Origin: Lineus longissimus
Taxonomy: Eukaryota > Nemertea > Pilidiophora > Heteronemertea > Lineidae
Assembly (NCBI RefSeq): GCF_910592395.1
Contig: NC_088321.1
Coordinates: 5,580,001 to 5,644,000, forward strand
DNA length: 64,000 nucleotides
Reading direction: 5' to 3'
Part shown: one piece after another, positions 1-12,399 of the stretch
Position numbering within the stretch: the stretch's first letter is position 1
Layout: the number at the start of each line of letters is the position of its first letter
Translations under genes and position numbers: made by a program
Notes under the pieces: model-generated
The model's database searches: none
What the model saw: the letters and a program-made list of their open reading frames with translations, nothing else
What the model was told of the DNA's origin: nothing

Positions 1-46
1 CGTCAACTTAAAATTTATGAAGTAAACCAAAATAAAAATAACTTAC

Positions 47-1973
47 AATATGCAATATAAGGGCCTCTCCAACCTTCTTTTCAAGGTCTTCAGTTTCACC
101 CAAAGTGCTGGTTCCAACTGCAGCCTGGGTATACAATACATCTGAAAGTTAAGGACGACAATAATTTGTAAGATTTTAGAATATGGCAGCAATAAAACTT
201 AAAAAGACAAACCATAAGCTTTAAAAATAGGAATAAACTGATAGGTTCAAGACCTAGTTAGCATGTGTGCCTGAACACAATCATTGTGCAATAAGGTTAG
301 TAAGTACCAAACCAGCTCCTCTACACAAAGCAAACCAGTTCCTTTTAAATGATGCATAGGTGCAATGAGAAATCGACCAGCAATGATTAGTGAACAAACT
401 TTAGACAGTGCTTACCAGATCTACAGTGGAGACGGAAATTTGTCACATTACTGGGACACTTTCCCAGGAAGACTTTTCCTTTCCCATTGCCCAGGGCCAC
501 ATCTTTCCCCGACTTCACGTCTCAACTAAGGAGGAAGACATCCGTTCCGTAAGTCCCCAGTTCTTGACACTGCAAAATTAAAAACAGCCAGGATTGAGAA
601 ATAAAATAAAAAGCTCTGAAAAGAAGCAGGGTAGAACTTAACAGGTCATGTAAACTTTTCACAATATGCCTAATTGTTCATGCAACTGAGTATTTAAGAC
701 AATCTTCAGCATCAACAACTTCAACATCTAACAATGTCTTTTGAGTGTGTTTATTCGTTTAACAATGGCTAAAGTCTCCACTGAGAATATTTTTGGGTTT
801 CAGAATTATGCAATAATATTAAAAAGTATTGTTCACCGACTGCAACAGAGAGATCAGGAGCAGAAATCTGATGGCACACAAAGGTTGTGGCACAAGGCTG
901 CATTAAGTTGCATTGAGAGCACTGCCACCAATATCTTACTCACAATTTCAATGGTGAACACATCAACACATCTTAAAGTACTACACAATTGGGTGTCATA
1001 CTGGGTAAGCAATTTGCTTAAAATGTATTTGAAGTAAAATAGCAGTACTTACAGCTTCATCCAATTTTCTCCATAGAAATTCTACCCTGGCCATCCTCTC
1101 CCTTTCATTCGTTGGTCGTACGTCCAATAGTTCCCTTTTATCTTGGTAGCCTTTTTTGGCCCTGGCAGAAAGGGCATTCCACTCCTTGGCACAAGCCCGA
1201 AATTGTTCACCAGGAGGTTTATCTGATGGATAGAAGATTGACAGGTTCACAAGTTATCCTACGTCTTTTCCAGCACCAGAAAACTGTTGCTGGTCATGGA
1301 ATACTACTTTTAAACTATTGAACACTAATTTCCTGAAATGAGGAGAAATATTCACCTTTCATGGTTTTCATTTTATCTTTAATAAATATGTTGTATGCGC
1401 TTGGTTTTCTCTTCTTTATCGTGCCGAGGCGAACAGGTGTCTTTGAGGTGAAGGTGAAGTACTGAAATTGATAAAATGAAACAAATCATTGTGCATGTTA
1501 TTCTGCAGTCTGCAATTGTACCATCCTCTTTTAAAAACTCACATTGAAAAGTGTACAATTGCAGATTTCTGGTAAAGGCATTGTTTTTGTAGTTAAGGCA
1601 ATCATCAACAATATATGGTTATCATATTTAAACGGTGCCAAGAGTATCATTGAGAGTGGTGATTAGATATCCAGATGAAAAAGAATGTCAAATGTTTCTG
1701 GACAAACAGGTCTCAGCAATCCCACAGAAGTGATATTTTCAGAGACAGCTGTCACATTATTTGGATTTAACTAAATCCTAAAACTTCAAAAACTATTCTG
1801 ATTTAATATGAAACATACCTTCACATTCTTGTACATCAAACCCAATTCTTTCGCAACCTCTTCAATTTTGCTATGATTATACTTTTGGTAGTTTTCAAAC
1901 CATCTTTGTAGTACTGAATTAATTACTTTCGCTGATGATCTGTGAATTTTACTCGAGATCAGGAAGAAATATG
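47..1973 (-). CDS. Spliced HMG-box gene with N-terminal homeodomain-like segment (partial, in-frame TGA)
   Basis: Five minus-strand exons can be joined with GT-AG introns and matching phases: 1973-1819, 1461-1356, 1222-1053, 569-416 and 141-47. The first visible exon encodes a helical segment (VLQRWFENYQKYNHSKIEEV, then a GL..KNVK turn) that resembles a homeodomain-like helix-turn-helix. The next two encode a canonical HMG-box pattern: KKRKPSAYNIFIKDKM, then PPGEQFRACAKEWNALSA and KKGYQDKREL. This implies a nuclear DNA-binding protein. The fourth exon has an in-frame TGA at 524-522, but the same frame stays open beyond it and joins the fifth exon in phase. A first exon with ATG was not found upstream, and the 3' exons lie beyond the left edge. 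The gene could be a host transcription-factor-like gene, a domesticated transposon gene or a recent pseudogene. The exon chain and HMG box are seen directly; the homeodomain reading is inference. Confidence 0.7.
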
Positions 1974-3762
1974 CTGAAATGAAGAAGTGTGTAGCGGTAA
2001 AGGGCTTATATATTTGTCACCGTATAAACGTCGCAACTCTGAACTCAAACCGGAACCCAAAGACTAAACCAACTAAGATATCGTTTTACATTATTTATTA
2101 CCCACGTCACTCTAACTTCTTATCTTCAACCGACACTGAAACATTATAAAATTATGTGCACAACAAAGTATCAACAAGAGTTGATATGAAAGAATCTTAC
2201 CACACTATGAGACCAAGGGTGAAGGCAACTAATCGTGATCTAAAATGCTCTGGCACTTTTCAAGAGAACGTCTTGTTTAGCTACAGAGTGCGGAGGATGG
2301 ATTTCTGGATCTGCCAGGACTCACTCAAAACATCTAAACATCATCATTTATACTTAATTACACACACCCCTAATGGGTAAATAGCCCAGCCCAAATATCA
2401 GGCTCTGAGCCAACTAGCACTCAATAATTAAAGAAACAACCAATCAGCACACAGCTGTATCAATACAAGATTACTAGACAGGGCCTAGGGTAGGGGCCTA
2501 GTAACCAGCTGCTTATCAGGAAGTTCATAAAAGGGGTCAAACAGCTTAACAGAGAGAGATTACAAAACAATGGAAATGAGCAATTAAGAAGAAAGGTGTT
2601 GTAACTTATAATGGTTAACGATACTGGGTGTCTGGGTTCACCAGGGCCTGGGAAGAACACAGAAATAATAATTATAGCTAGGTTTAGTAGGCAATTCCTA
2701 ATATTGTCACAAAACGGATCTTGGAAGTTGACTGAAGGCTACCGCAGCTGTTGGCAATGATTTTTGGTACTTAAATGCATGATCGAACATGTTCAGGGGG
2801 ATAACGTTATTCCCTCTTAACATGTTATATAGCCTATATATATTTCATTTTAAACTGCTTAAGTTTGAAGAAACCAAGAAAATCAAGAGTCATGACATGA
2901 CATAATATAGCCTAGAGTGTATATAGAGGGCGTCTCCCTCACAAAATGCCGCATCTCCTTGGCCTACCATGCAGAGCAAATAGGCCTAGGCTATGCGATC
3001 TAACTTCACGACAATTTTTAGGCAATGTCAACTCTTCGGTATCTTTGATCAATAGAATCCTTCCTGGCAAAGGGGATGCGTTGGGATGCCTTATATGGTG
3101 GGCGGTCAACAGTACACACAACACACACGTGCACATACTACTGTACAATTATAACATGTACGCTAGCGCTACCAGTGTACCACGTGGACCAATATGTCAC
3201 AGTCATTCCGTTCTACAGATCGAAACGAACTTTTGAACATTTTGGTTTCTTTAGTAATAGGCCAAGACTTATGGAATAAAAACTTACGAAGTAGAGTGCA
3301 GGAGTAAAAACACAGGTAAATACACGGTAAAAAAGCGGGATTTGCGAAAAGCACTGAAGAATAAACCTCGTTTACGGTTTGTTGATTTTGGTATTGCGCA
3401 ACCCGCTAGTGCGCGATGATCAGGAAGGTAATCCACGTGCTCGAAAATAATCAAAGAAGGAATTATTACCATAAAAATGAATTGGAAGTATACAATCTTT
3501 AAAACCAAACTCGCAAAGAATACTGCCAAAATTCAAGGAATGAAATCAGTGACTTACGAAACTATGCCTCACATTCAAGAGACATTTAACATATAAAATA
3601 TTTCCGTTCATTCGCCAGGAGGTTTGCAGAAAATATGTGGTATCTTCTTCAATAGAAATTGTACATCGTTGTTACAGTCGGGTCGCCCCGGACGAAGTGC
3701 TCAATCGCACCCCAAATCACCCTCTGTCAACACCATTCTTCTTGTGTTGTCAGTGGGCGGGA
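1974..3762. other. Gene-free stretch upstream of the HMG-box gene
   Basis: I expected the missing 5' exon(s) of the minus-strand HMG-box gene here but could not support one. A short plus-strand frame begins with ATG at 3194 and stops after about 37 codons; it is too short to call. No repeat structure stands out. Confidence 0.4.
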
Positions 3763-4360
3763 GGGGGGGGGGAGATGTCAGGCTATTGGGGGCTGTTGAG
3801 CTCTTATTAACTACACGTGCTTGTGGTCAACGTAACTAGCTTTCGGGGGAGGGGTGGCCAAGGTGGTATCCAGTAACGGGAAGGAGCATATGTGATACAA
3901 GACCACTTTCTCTACCACTACCACCTCCCCCCCCCCCCCCCGCCCCATCACTCCTCACCTACAGCCCCGTTCCAGAGGGTTCGTATATCTGGCCTATAAT
4001 GGATCAGGGTGCGGCTGTATACGTATGATCGGGGTGGTGATTCCGGTTTGTCTAAGGACACAATATTAGGGTTGAAGCCGGGCAAAAGACCAGCAAGTCC
4101 ATGGAGCGTTCCATCTGTTACTGGAATAAATAATTGATTATTGACGCTACTACTAAGGGGTAGCGCCAGGTCAACAGCGGCAACACACACTGAAAAGGCT
4201 AGTAGGGGGCGGAGGCGGGGAGGGGGGGGGGGGGGGGGCAGGGGCTGGCGGCATTAGCCTTGATCCCGATGCCTATGTAGGACATGGGCAATGCAGAAAC
4301 TAATTTTATATTCCGGGTTAAAAACAGGGCCGTATTTACTAGATGGGGGGGGGGGGGGGG
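3763..4360. repeat. Cluster of long poly(G)/poly(C) runs
   Basis: Four homopolymer runs lie within 600 bp: G10 at 3763-3772, C15 at 3927-3941, G17 at 4222-4238 and G16 at 4345-4360. Glycine- or proline-rich reading frames across them are products of the runs, not genes. Such tracts can form quadruplex or triplex DNA and commonly vary in length between individuals. Confidence 0.9.
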
Positions 4361-5743
4361 ACTGACCTCAGGCATCGCCGACCTAGAAACGTGTTTGTCC
4401 TGCAGATTAATGGTTTTGTCTTGGTGTCTCAACCACTCCCCGAGATCATGCCCTAGTCCCATGACAAAAATATGACAAAAAATATGGACCCGAATGATAG
4501 GAGGACCACGCATCGCCCAGTGGTCCACCATGCAGTCAATAAAAATCATGACGAGATATGGCGAGACACGCAGGCGCATACATTCATGTAGTGAAGCATC
4601 GTTAACAAATGTTCAACAAAATATCTTGGGATATGAAGATACGTATCCTTAGCGCTTCATACAGAGAGACGAACCCTAACAGAAAACGCTTCGTTACGAT
4701 TAACATCTCCTGAATCAGGTGCATCCACGGTGATCTCAAATAATATAAGTGAGGATAGATTCCAAGAACGGTTGCCAAAAGTGGGTCTCATGATTAATAT
4801 TATCATATAGGCGAGCTCTGCAAATCGACAAAATGGTTCATGTGCACGAACTTCTGTAAAGAAACTTCGCGGTTGAACACCGCATAAACCAAAGATAGAC
4901 GGATGTGTGACCATAGCAAATCGAGTCATGCAGACCATTGCATTATGAAGTAGGCATAGTTTTCCACAAGGCGATTGGCTGACGGCGAAACAATGGGTTC
5001 GGGAGCACAAAGAAGCTGATACAAATGGCTGATTTGTCCGATTTTTTAAACGGAATTCCGCGGCCAGTTATTTACGTGGATCGCAACTGACATCTGCGAG
5101 CATTCAAACCGGCGATCTGGCTGTTCCCACCTCCAACCAAGACATGAGTTGATTAGCCAGACAGGTTCGCCATATCATGGATGTGGTATTGGTAAGTTGA
5201 CTTGTCCATTTAGTTTTTCACGTTGATCATCAATTTCTCCATCAGGGGATGAAGATTTTGCACGTTTCGCCGCTCATAGTGGTTGCCAACAGCGCATTAT
5301 TTGATATCACACAAAGAATATGATATTGATCATACGGGCTGGTCCTGGGTACGAAATTCTAACACAAGGACGATGTTCCGAAATATTTCGAAGTTAAACA
5401 CGACCATGAGGTATATATTTATGAAAATAATTGACTGCACTGATGAGTATATGTATAGTGCTTGTCAACGAGGTAAAAAGGTAAAAATTTTCGTTTGTTA
5501 TTGCATTTCAACTCTTAACAAAGGTTTAGTTTTTCAAACTTGGAGGGAGGGTATTTGCAATCTGCTGTTTTATTTTTTTCTCCGGTGAACTCATCGTTGA
5601 CATTTTAAATCACTTTTGAATTCACTTCAACTACGATCCATGTTTGCTTGCACCGTGAGTTCAGGCCTTATCCATCAAAGTAATTTTTATGTTCATGGTA
5701 CACCTAGTATATCGGACACCAGTGCATTCATTATTTGTGACCC
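4361..5743. other. No gene recognised
   Basis: A 117-codon minus-strand frame (5010-4657) is open but has no recognisable domain, no splice context and no repeated-family signature. I see nothing else to annotate. Confidence 0.35.
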
Positions 5744-5950
5744 GCTCTACCAAAACTAGGCGCTTGTCGCATCTGAACTTGACAGGTTGATACGGACTTG
5801 TTGTTCATTTCCCTATTGTAGACCTTTTGTTGAATGTGACCAAATCAGTTTGTAATAGATTTCACAAAAGGTCAACAATAGGGAAATGAACAACAAGTCC
5901 GTATCAACCTGTCAAGTTCAGATGCGACAAGCGCCTAGTTTTGGTAGAGC
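5744..5950. repeat. Near-perfect long hairpin (86-bp arms)
   Basis: The left arm 5744-5829 and right arm 5865-5950 are reverse complements with one visible mismatch, around a 35-bp loop. The arms begin GCTCTACCAAAACTAGGCGC. A near-perfect palindrome of this size is typical of a young foldback MITE or a recent inverted duplication. No flanking target duplication was obvious and no coding potential is present. Confidence 0.9.
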
Positions 5951-8755
5951 GTTTATTGAATTATTTTTTATTTTTCATTCCGGGAACCATTACCAACTGT
6001 AATGTTTACTAACATTTCCAATGAGACCATACATACTCTGTGTGATTTTATGACAGCGATTATAGTGATCATGAAAACGCCTTTCACTCAGAAAAAGATC
6101 TCTGAAACCTGTTACAAAGCTGTATGCTGTTTCCTTACCAGTATAAGTTCCTGAAAGAGTAAGAAGCGGGAGTTATAACATGTGAAGCCAATACTAACAC
6201 ATTGCAAGGACACTTATTACACTAGTCGACTGCCAAACCACGTGATGACAAATAATTTATACGCACATGTAAAACGTGTGAATACTAGTAATAATATCGG
6301 ATTACTTCAAAATGCTTTGAACGTCACCCATGAAAGTAAACAAATGGTATTTATTTGACCATTTTAGAAATGCACCAGTTTCGAAATAAGTAGAAGGTAA
6401 GCCTGTTGGCTCATCACGGTGCCGCTTACTTGATGAATCTTAATATTTTAAATTGTAAGGAATGTATCATGCAGTTTTTTATTGCAACATTGTTGAAATG
6501 TTCATGGTAACGCCTTCCACTTAAGTACAATCGAAGATTGCTGTCGTGGTGTGTATAAGTAACCTTGTATTCGTCAAATTCGCGTTAGTTTCTGACTAAA
6601 CCGCACTTTTTCGAAAGAAATATCAATGATGGCATTGCATTGTTGCCAAATCCTCGAAGGCATTTTTGAAATTCCTTAAGTGGGTTGTGTGAGTATTTCG
6701 AAGCCTTTTGTAAACCAAGTAGACCGTTGCGTACATGCCAAAATAACTCAACTAAACACGAAAAGTTAATAGAGGTGAGTGTTTCATGAATCGTTTCTTC
6801 TTATCATTGCTTCTATACGATTTTCATCATAAGCACGGTGGCTGAAGGTATCGGTTTGACCAAGGATAATACATTCTTACTCAGAGAGGAAATGACGATA
6901 AAAATGAAATACACAAAAGGTTAGTTCATTTTGAGGGGCGTAAGGCCCGCATCTATTATTTTTATCTGATTGTACCCCTCCGACACTGTAATTGGAGGGC
7001 CTTGTTTCTATTGTGTTGCAAAGGTAAACCAATACCTTACCCGCCATGATAAAGTTAATCCAGAGTCTTTCAAATAAAGAATCAGGCAACTAGGGACCGT
7101 ACGGCGTCAATATCAAAGCCACCGCCCGTTCCGAAAGGCGCGCGTTTGGACATGGGTCACGTGGTACACCCAAGCCAATTCCGCACAACTGGACTTTGAA
7201 CAATTACGATCAGCTGAACATGGCCGTTACAAACACCCCGTTTTAAAGCAAACGCCTGCTTCAAAGTCACTCATCTCTATAAAACTATTTAGATATAATG
7301 TCAACGATAGCTTTTATATCAAAAACGATATGTTTCGCATTTTGCTTTTCGACTGTTGATGAGAAGTGATGGCACTGGTTTGAGAATACTTTTCGAAATA
7401 CGTTTTTCTACTGCACATTATCACATATTTTTGTGGTTAGCAGTTTAGTATATTCATATCTTATTAATTTTGACCGTCTACAGCTAGTTTTATAGCAGGT
7501 TTAATTTCGCGTTCGCGGTAAAAAACGAGAAAAAAACATGAAAAAATGCAAAACGTCTCGTTTTTTGTGGTTAGATGTTCACAAGTTTAGAAATCCCATT
7601 TCATGTCAATTAATTGTTTTCTAATTTAATATAACTGTTATTTAATGGGATCTTTGATAGACTTGCAATTTTGAAGCCCAATGTCTAGTTTATTGAGTTT
7701 GTTTTGGCACATATAAGCACAAAGTGGTGTGAGGTATACCGTTCCAATATTATTGAACAGGCAATTTGGCTGAGACCTTACAAACATTTATGATGGGTAC
7801 ATCAATTTTTGAGTCACCTCATCAGAAACAATTTACAGTATAAAAATATGTTGCCATAGATTACAACCTAATTATCTAAAAAAAAAACGAATTGCAAAGA
7901 GATGAGAGTGCATGTAGCTTAATTGTGGTTTGATTATTGTTATCTTTGGCAATTAGCAGCTGATCAACACATCTGCCAAATATTTAAGATCGTTCTCATC
8001 AATTAAATAAAATTTGTATGAATTTGTAACCCGATAAATTATATGTGTACCTCAGGTGCAGAGTAAACACTTTTCGTGGAATTGTGGTCGTTCCATCATT
8101 GTTTTGCACCTCAGCTCAGTTTTTGTAGCTGAATTGAAATCGACTTCATGATCATCATGGCTTCCAGTTAGTTGCCCGAGAGAGCTGTGGGATCAAGGAA
8201 ACTGGCCGTGACCCGATCGCGACTCTTTATTTGAAAGACTCTGGTTAATCTAAATACAGTATCGTCTAAAACAAAACGCTAGGTTTTGTATTAATATTAA
8301 GGTCCTGTTATATTTACGTCGAATTTGTCTCGGAAATCCTCCATCCTTGGAACTTCAGAAGCTTCTTTGGCAATCTGTGCGTACTTCAGCGGTTTATCAA
8401 TCTGAAGTAGATCAATCGGTAATAAGAAAATAATGTGATCTGAAAATAGGGTGAGAGTGAGGATACCATGATTATCTCTGCACATTTGTAGCATAGTGAG
8501 TAGCTTGTTAAGTATTCTTTAACCGGTGCATACAACAAGCTCTAGAAAACAGTTCATATTTTAGTTGGTGATGTATGAAACACGCACTTGATGTAGGAAT
8601 ACGCTCAAGTCGTAATCGTCATCTTGAAGCAACTGGCCTGATCGTACAGAATGTATTTCTTCAACAGCAGCCCTGCAGCGAATGATCAGCGTCTCTTTGA
8701 TCAAGTATGCACGCTATAGACGATTGGTGCCGTTACGCAAAGCAGCCTTCGGAGA
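5951..8755. other. AT-rich stretch without a recognised gene; holds one copy of a diverged dispersed repeat
   Basis: The segment near 7288-7520 is similar, at low identity and in the same orientation, to about 63110-63400. Shared landmarks are TTTAGATAT, TTTCGAC.GTT, TTCTTTTCGAA-like text and GAGTTTTATA-like text near the end. The 65-codon minus-strand frame at 8297-8494 has no recognisable domain. Confidence 0.4.
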
Positions 8756-8773
8756 CCCCCCCCCCCCCCCCCC
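8756..8773. repeat. Poly(C) run of 18
   Basis: An isolated homopolymer C18, among the longest of the G/C runs in this window. No gene or repeat boundary is apparent next to it. Confidence 0.9.
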
Positions 8774-9228
8774 GACAACAGATGACCATCCCTCTCGAAG
8801 ACGAATTGGGGCAAACTTCTAGCATGTCTTGATCAGAGAGACCCACGGCGCTTACTACACCAGAGATTAATAATGTGACCGATTGTCAGAACACCCCTCC
8901 CCCTATCTCTTATCTCTATGACAGGAATAACAGAGGCATGTTAGATGAAAACTAAACCATATAATTATTACGCCATGTCCGTCTGAAGTAGACGGGAATG
9001 AGGACGTTAGTTGGAATACATGCGTTCATCATTTGTTGTGCCTAATTAAGCCTGATCATGAATAAGTCCTGTCAAACTCATACCGTTATCAGGGCAAATA
9101 ATTGCTGTACATTTTTTCATGCTATCAAGCCAGGGAGCATCCAGGGAGGTGTAGTAGTCAACTTCATTTTTATTCAGTTTGACAGCAACCTCGTCGGCAT
9201 AACGTAACGTTCATTTTGTTTTAGACCG

Positions 9229-9708
9229 GTATTATTTACCCGACCGTCGGATCTACATTGAAGGAAATCGGTCTTTTTGACCCGATCGTCAGATCTCGAG
9301 TGAAGAAAATCGGTCCTGTGTACACGACGGTCGGGTGATCAATACTGAAATTCTTCGCTCCAGACCTGACGCCGTCGTATCTCGAGTGAAGGAATTTGGT
9401 ACTATTCACCCGGCCGTCCGGCGCAAGTCTGCTGACAAGGTTACCCAACTCTCCGCTAGGGGCATGATACTGCCCCTTCGGGGAAACAATGGCGGCGGAT
9501 GTAGGTTAAGCGGGCCTGTCGGTTGGACAAAAATTCACCAATTTTGCCCAATTTCAATCAAAATTATATTGTAGTCGGGCCAATAGCGCGGAGAATCTTT
9601 TAATCTTGACTCGAGACACGACTGTCGACCAGCAAATACATCATATTCTAGTCGGGTCAATAGCGCAGAAAATCTTCAGTCAAGACACGACAGTCGGGCG
9701 AATAATAC
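9229..9708. mobile_element. Foldback-like element with terminal arms built of short repeats
   Basis: The left end GTATTATTTACCCGACCGTC and the right end ...GTCGGGCGAATAATAC are inverted copies. Both arms carry degenerate direct repeats: on the left, blocks with GACCGTCGG/ATCTCGAGTGAAG/AAATCGGT; on the right, blocks with GTCGGGTCAATAGCGCAGAA/AATCTT/AGACACGAC. Long inverted ends made of subterminal direct repeats are the usual layout of foldback or some MITE families. There is no transposase frame. I could not find a convincing target duplication, so the superfamily stays open. Confidence 0.6.
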
Positions 9709-12399
9709 TTTCTTTGTTTTATGGATGTCCAATGAATCTTGACAGGTGTAAAAGGAATGGACGTCCTAGGAATGCAGATCCCCATACAATAGCTGTGTAT
9801 TGTCAACGAATGTGGTTAATGGATTGGTTAGGGTTAGCTACATAATCTTCAACAGAGGAATTCGGTGACTCTATTCACTTTAACAGAAGGACCAGACTTA
9901 GATTCCGGGGGGACTTCCATTTCTTTTACACCGGTGTGAGTATAATGCCTATTTAGTGAGTCCGACCGAGCTGGTGCAATGAAAAGATGAATCCGATACG
10001 AATCCTGTTTTCTTCAAGATAAATAAGGGCGTGTGCTTGAAGGGGTATGGCTTCAATGTTCTTATTGACGGGTCACTCTATCATATCACATCATCATTTA
10101 ATTTACCAGGGTCGTAAACCTGTTGGATTTTTGCCATTGTTTTGGAGTCCCCTATTGACTACAGTCCACCTATATGTAGGATATTTTACCTGTCCTGACA
10201 TACATTAGACACTTTAGTACAAGAGACCACAACATTTAGTCCTATCCGACAGACTCTCAAGTATTTTATGCATTGTACGTGTTGTGAAGAGCCTGGAATT
10301 TCAGTTCCTATAAAGCCAGTCAGGTTTATCAAGGAAGTGAATCCTAGGTTCTCGATCCCCGGGATCGACCCACCCTGTGCCCTATTGCGTGATAGCCAGC
10401 AGTGTTAACCACAATGCTTTGAGGCTCCTTTATCACAGGATAGATTTTCGTTTTTCACCGGGAGATCAGAAATAATTCTGATCATATCCTATTGCAATGG
10501 TTGATTATTTCCCCTCTCAGTAAAGTATACCTCTCGCCAGGATACTTTGTACTTGTTTTATCACGTGCTCTTCACATACCAATTGATGTCGCCGAAAAAA
10601 CAAGTTGATCCGATTCATCGGGCATATATTACCGCATCCGAAAATAACAAACTGATGTGTATAAATAATCTTACAATTAATTCCATAACAATTTCCTATA
10701 TTCCATTATTTCCAAATTTTAATTTTGATGGAAACTGTAAGGCGACCATGTTGTGTTTCTCTTCCGACATGTAAACATGCATCTTTCTTTCGTTGACGTT
10801 AACATATACCAGAACAAAAAGTATTTAATCTTATTTTTGCTGAGCCATGTAGCTTTAACGTGCTTAATGAACTATCCCGAATCGCGTGTGTGCAAAAATC
10901 ATCACTTATCACTTTTTTAAAACTTCACCCAACAAACGAGTCGACTCTGGTGACATTGTGGTTTAGAAATAGTAGGCATGTGATGTAGAATGTGTGAACC
11001 ATTATTTATTGATATTGTAGATGTCGACACCATTAGCTCAAATGTCATATCACCAATATTGAACGCCCTATGGTTTTTAATAAGCAGATTTTAATCACGA
11101 TATTAGAATTCGAAATGAAAAACATCCAAACTTGGGGCGCCCATTATTGGACATGCCAAAGTGTTAAACGACTGGTTGTTTCATCACGGTTTAGTCGTTA
11201 AAAGGTATCGGGTTTATCGACAGAGGAAATGGAACACACAACGCATACACACAACGTCATAATAGAAATCGACAGGGGCGAATGGCCGTGCAGAACGTAT
11301 GCCCCCCCCCCCTCATTATATTTCGTTCCCCATTGAGACAAGGATTCATGTTGATTCTTATGTTCCTTCCCGACCGTCCTCTTTCATTGAGATCAGACGT
11401 CGAAGTAGCCAAGTAGCAATGCGAAATATGTCTCTCTAACAAGAAGAGATAGCGGTCCATCAACGGAACAGCTATTTCCTCATTGTCAGAAGCTGAGTTT
11501 GGTGTTTAATGACATTCGATTGATAACAGACATTACTAATTTTAAGGCCCATCTTGAAAAAGATAAGAAATAACCTGAATCCTTGTCAAAGGAGAAAGGT
11601 ATTGAATAAAAACGCTCTCACGCCAGGTCGAAATAACACTAGAGTCACGCTTCCACTCACTCCTGCACAACTTGACATTTCCATGTCAACTGTGCCCATA
11701 ACAGAAAATACTCATGCCGGGGTGGCAAAAAGGACGATATCTCTTTGTCCATAAAATACTCCAATGCCCTACGAATGCAGCTTGCAGTCAAACTCCAAAA
11801 CCTGGCCTGGGCGATTAAACTAGCTATATGTTGCATTAGCCAGCCTAGATGAAGGATAATCTGACTTCACACCGGCTCAGACGGTGGATCTACATGAGGC
11901 AGCCCTTCCCAACGGCCGGACGTCGTAAGGCCAACCACCTCTCGCAGCCCAAACAATAATAGTTAGAAACCAACAGGAGAGTAAAGTGTCGTAAACAAGA
12001 ATGACCAGACACCTGCCCGTTTAACTCTGGTGACACCAATTACGAGGTACAAATTGCTTTTCAAGCTATGGCTGCCAACATCATTCTATAGGTCTACTAT
12101 TTCAACCTCTTCATCTGTAGACTACTTCAAACAAATTTAAAATGGCCGGAAGTAGCCCCTGGAAATATCTTTACACCATCGCCTACAGCGATCACATGTG
12201 GGAAATTATGACACATGACTCATGTATTTGGTCGTTACATGTCCCTACTGTTTCTACATGACAACAGATTTTGTGGCTCATCAAATTATTGCAAAATTGA
12301 GTACACCTCTCTCAGGGTACGCAAAGATACGAGACAATGCCATCAATGAATATTCATAGGTCCAAACCTATCAATTAGACGCGAGGGTGTTTTTAACTA
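9709..12399. other. No gene recognised; one C11 run at 11302-11312
   Basis: Only short, unrelated frames are open here. On the minus strand near 10440-10350 there is a weak B-box-like GGGTCGATCCC, which alone does not support a tRNA or SINE call. Confidence 0.35.

Noticed and set aside
522-524. Selenocysteine at the in-frame TGA of the HMG-box gene
   Set aside because: HMG-box proteins are not known selenoproteins, and no SECIS element can be assessed because the 3' end is outside the window. Mutation, polymorphism or an alternative exon is simpler.
3194-3307. Short plus-strand frame starting ATG (37 codons)
   Set aside because: It stops before any supported splice site and has no recognised domain.
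3946-4579. Minus-strand frames of 80 and 126 codons
   Set aside because: They read through G/C homopolymer runs and encode Pro-rich low-complexity sequence without a domain.
10350-10440. Minus-strand tRNA or SINE suggested by GGGTCGATCCC
   Set aside because: A B-box alone with no convincing A-box spacing or cloverleaf is insufficient.
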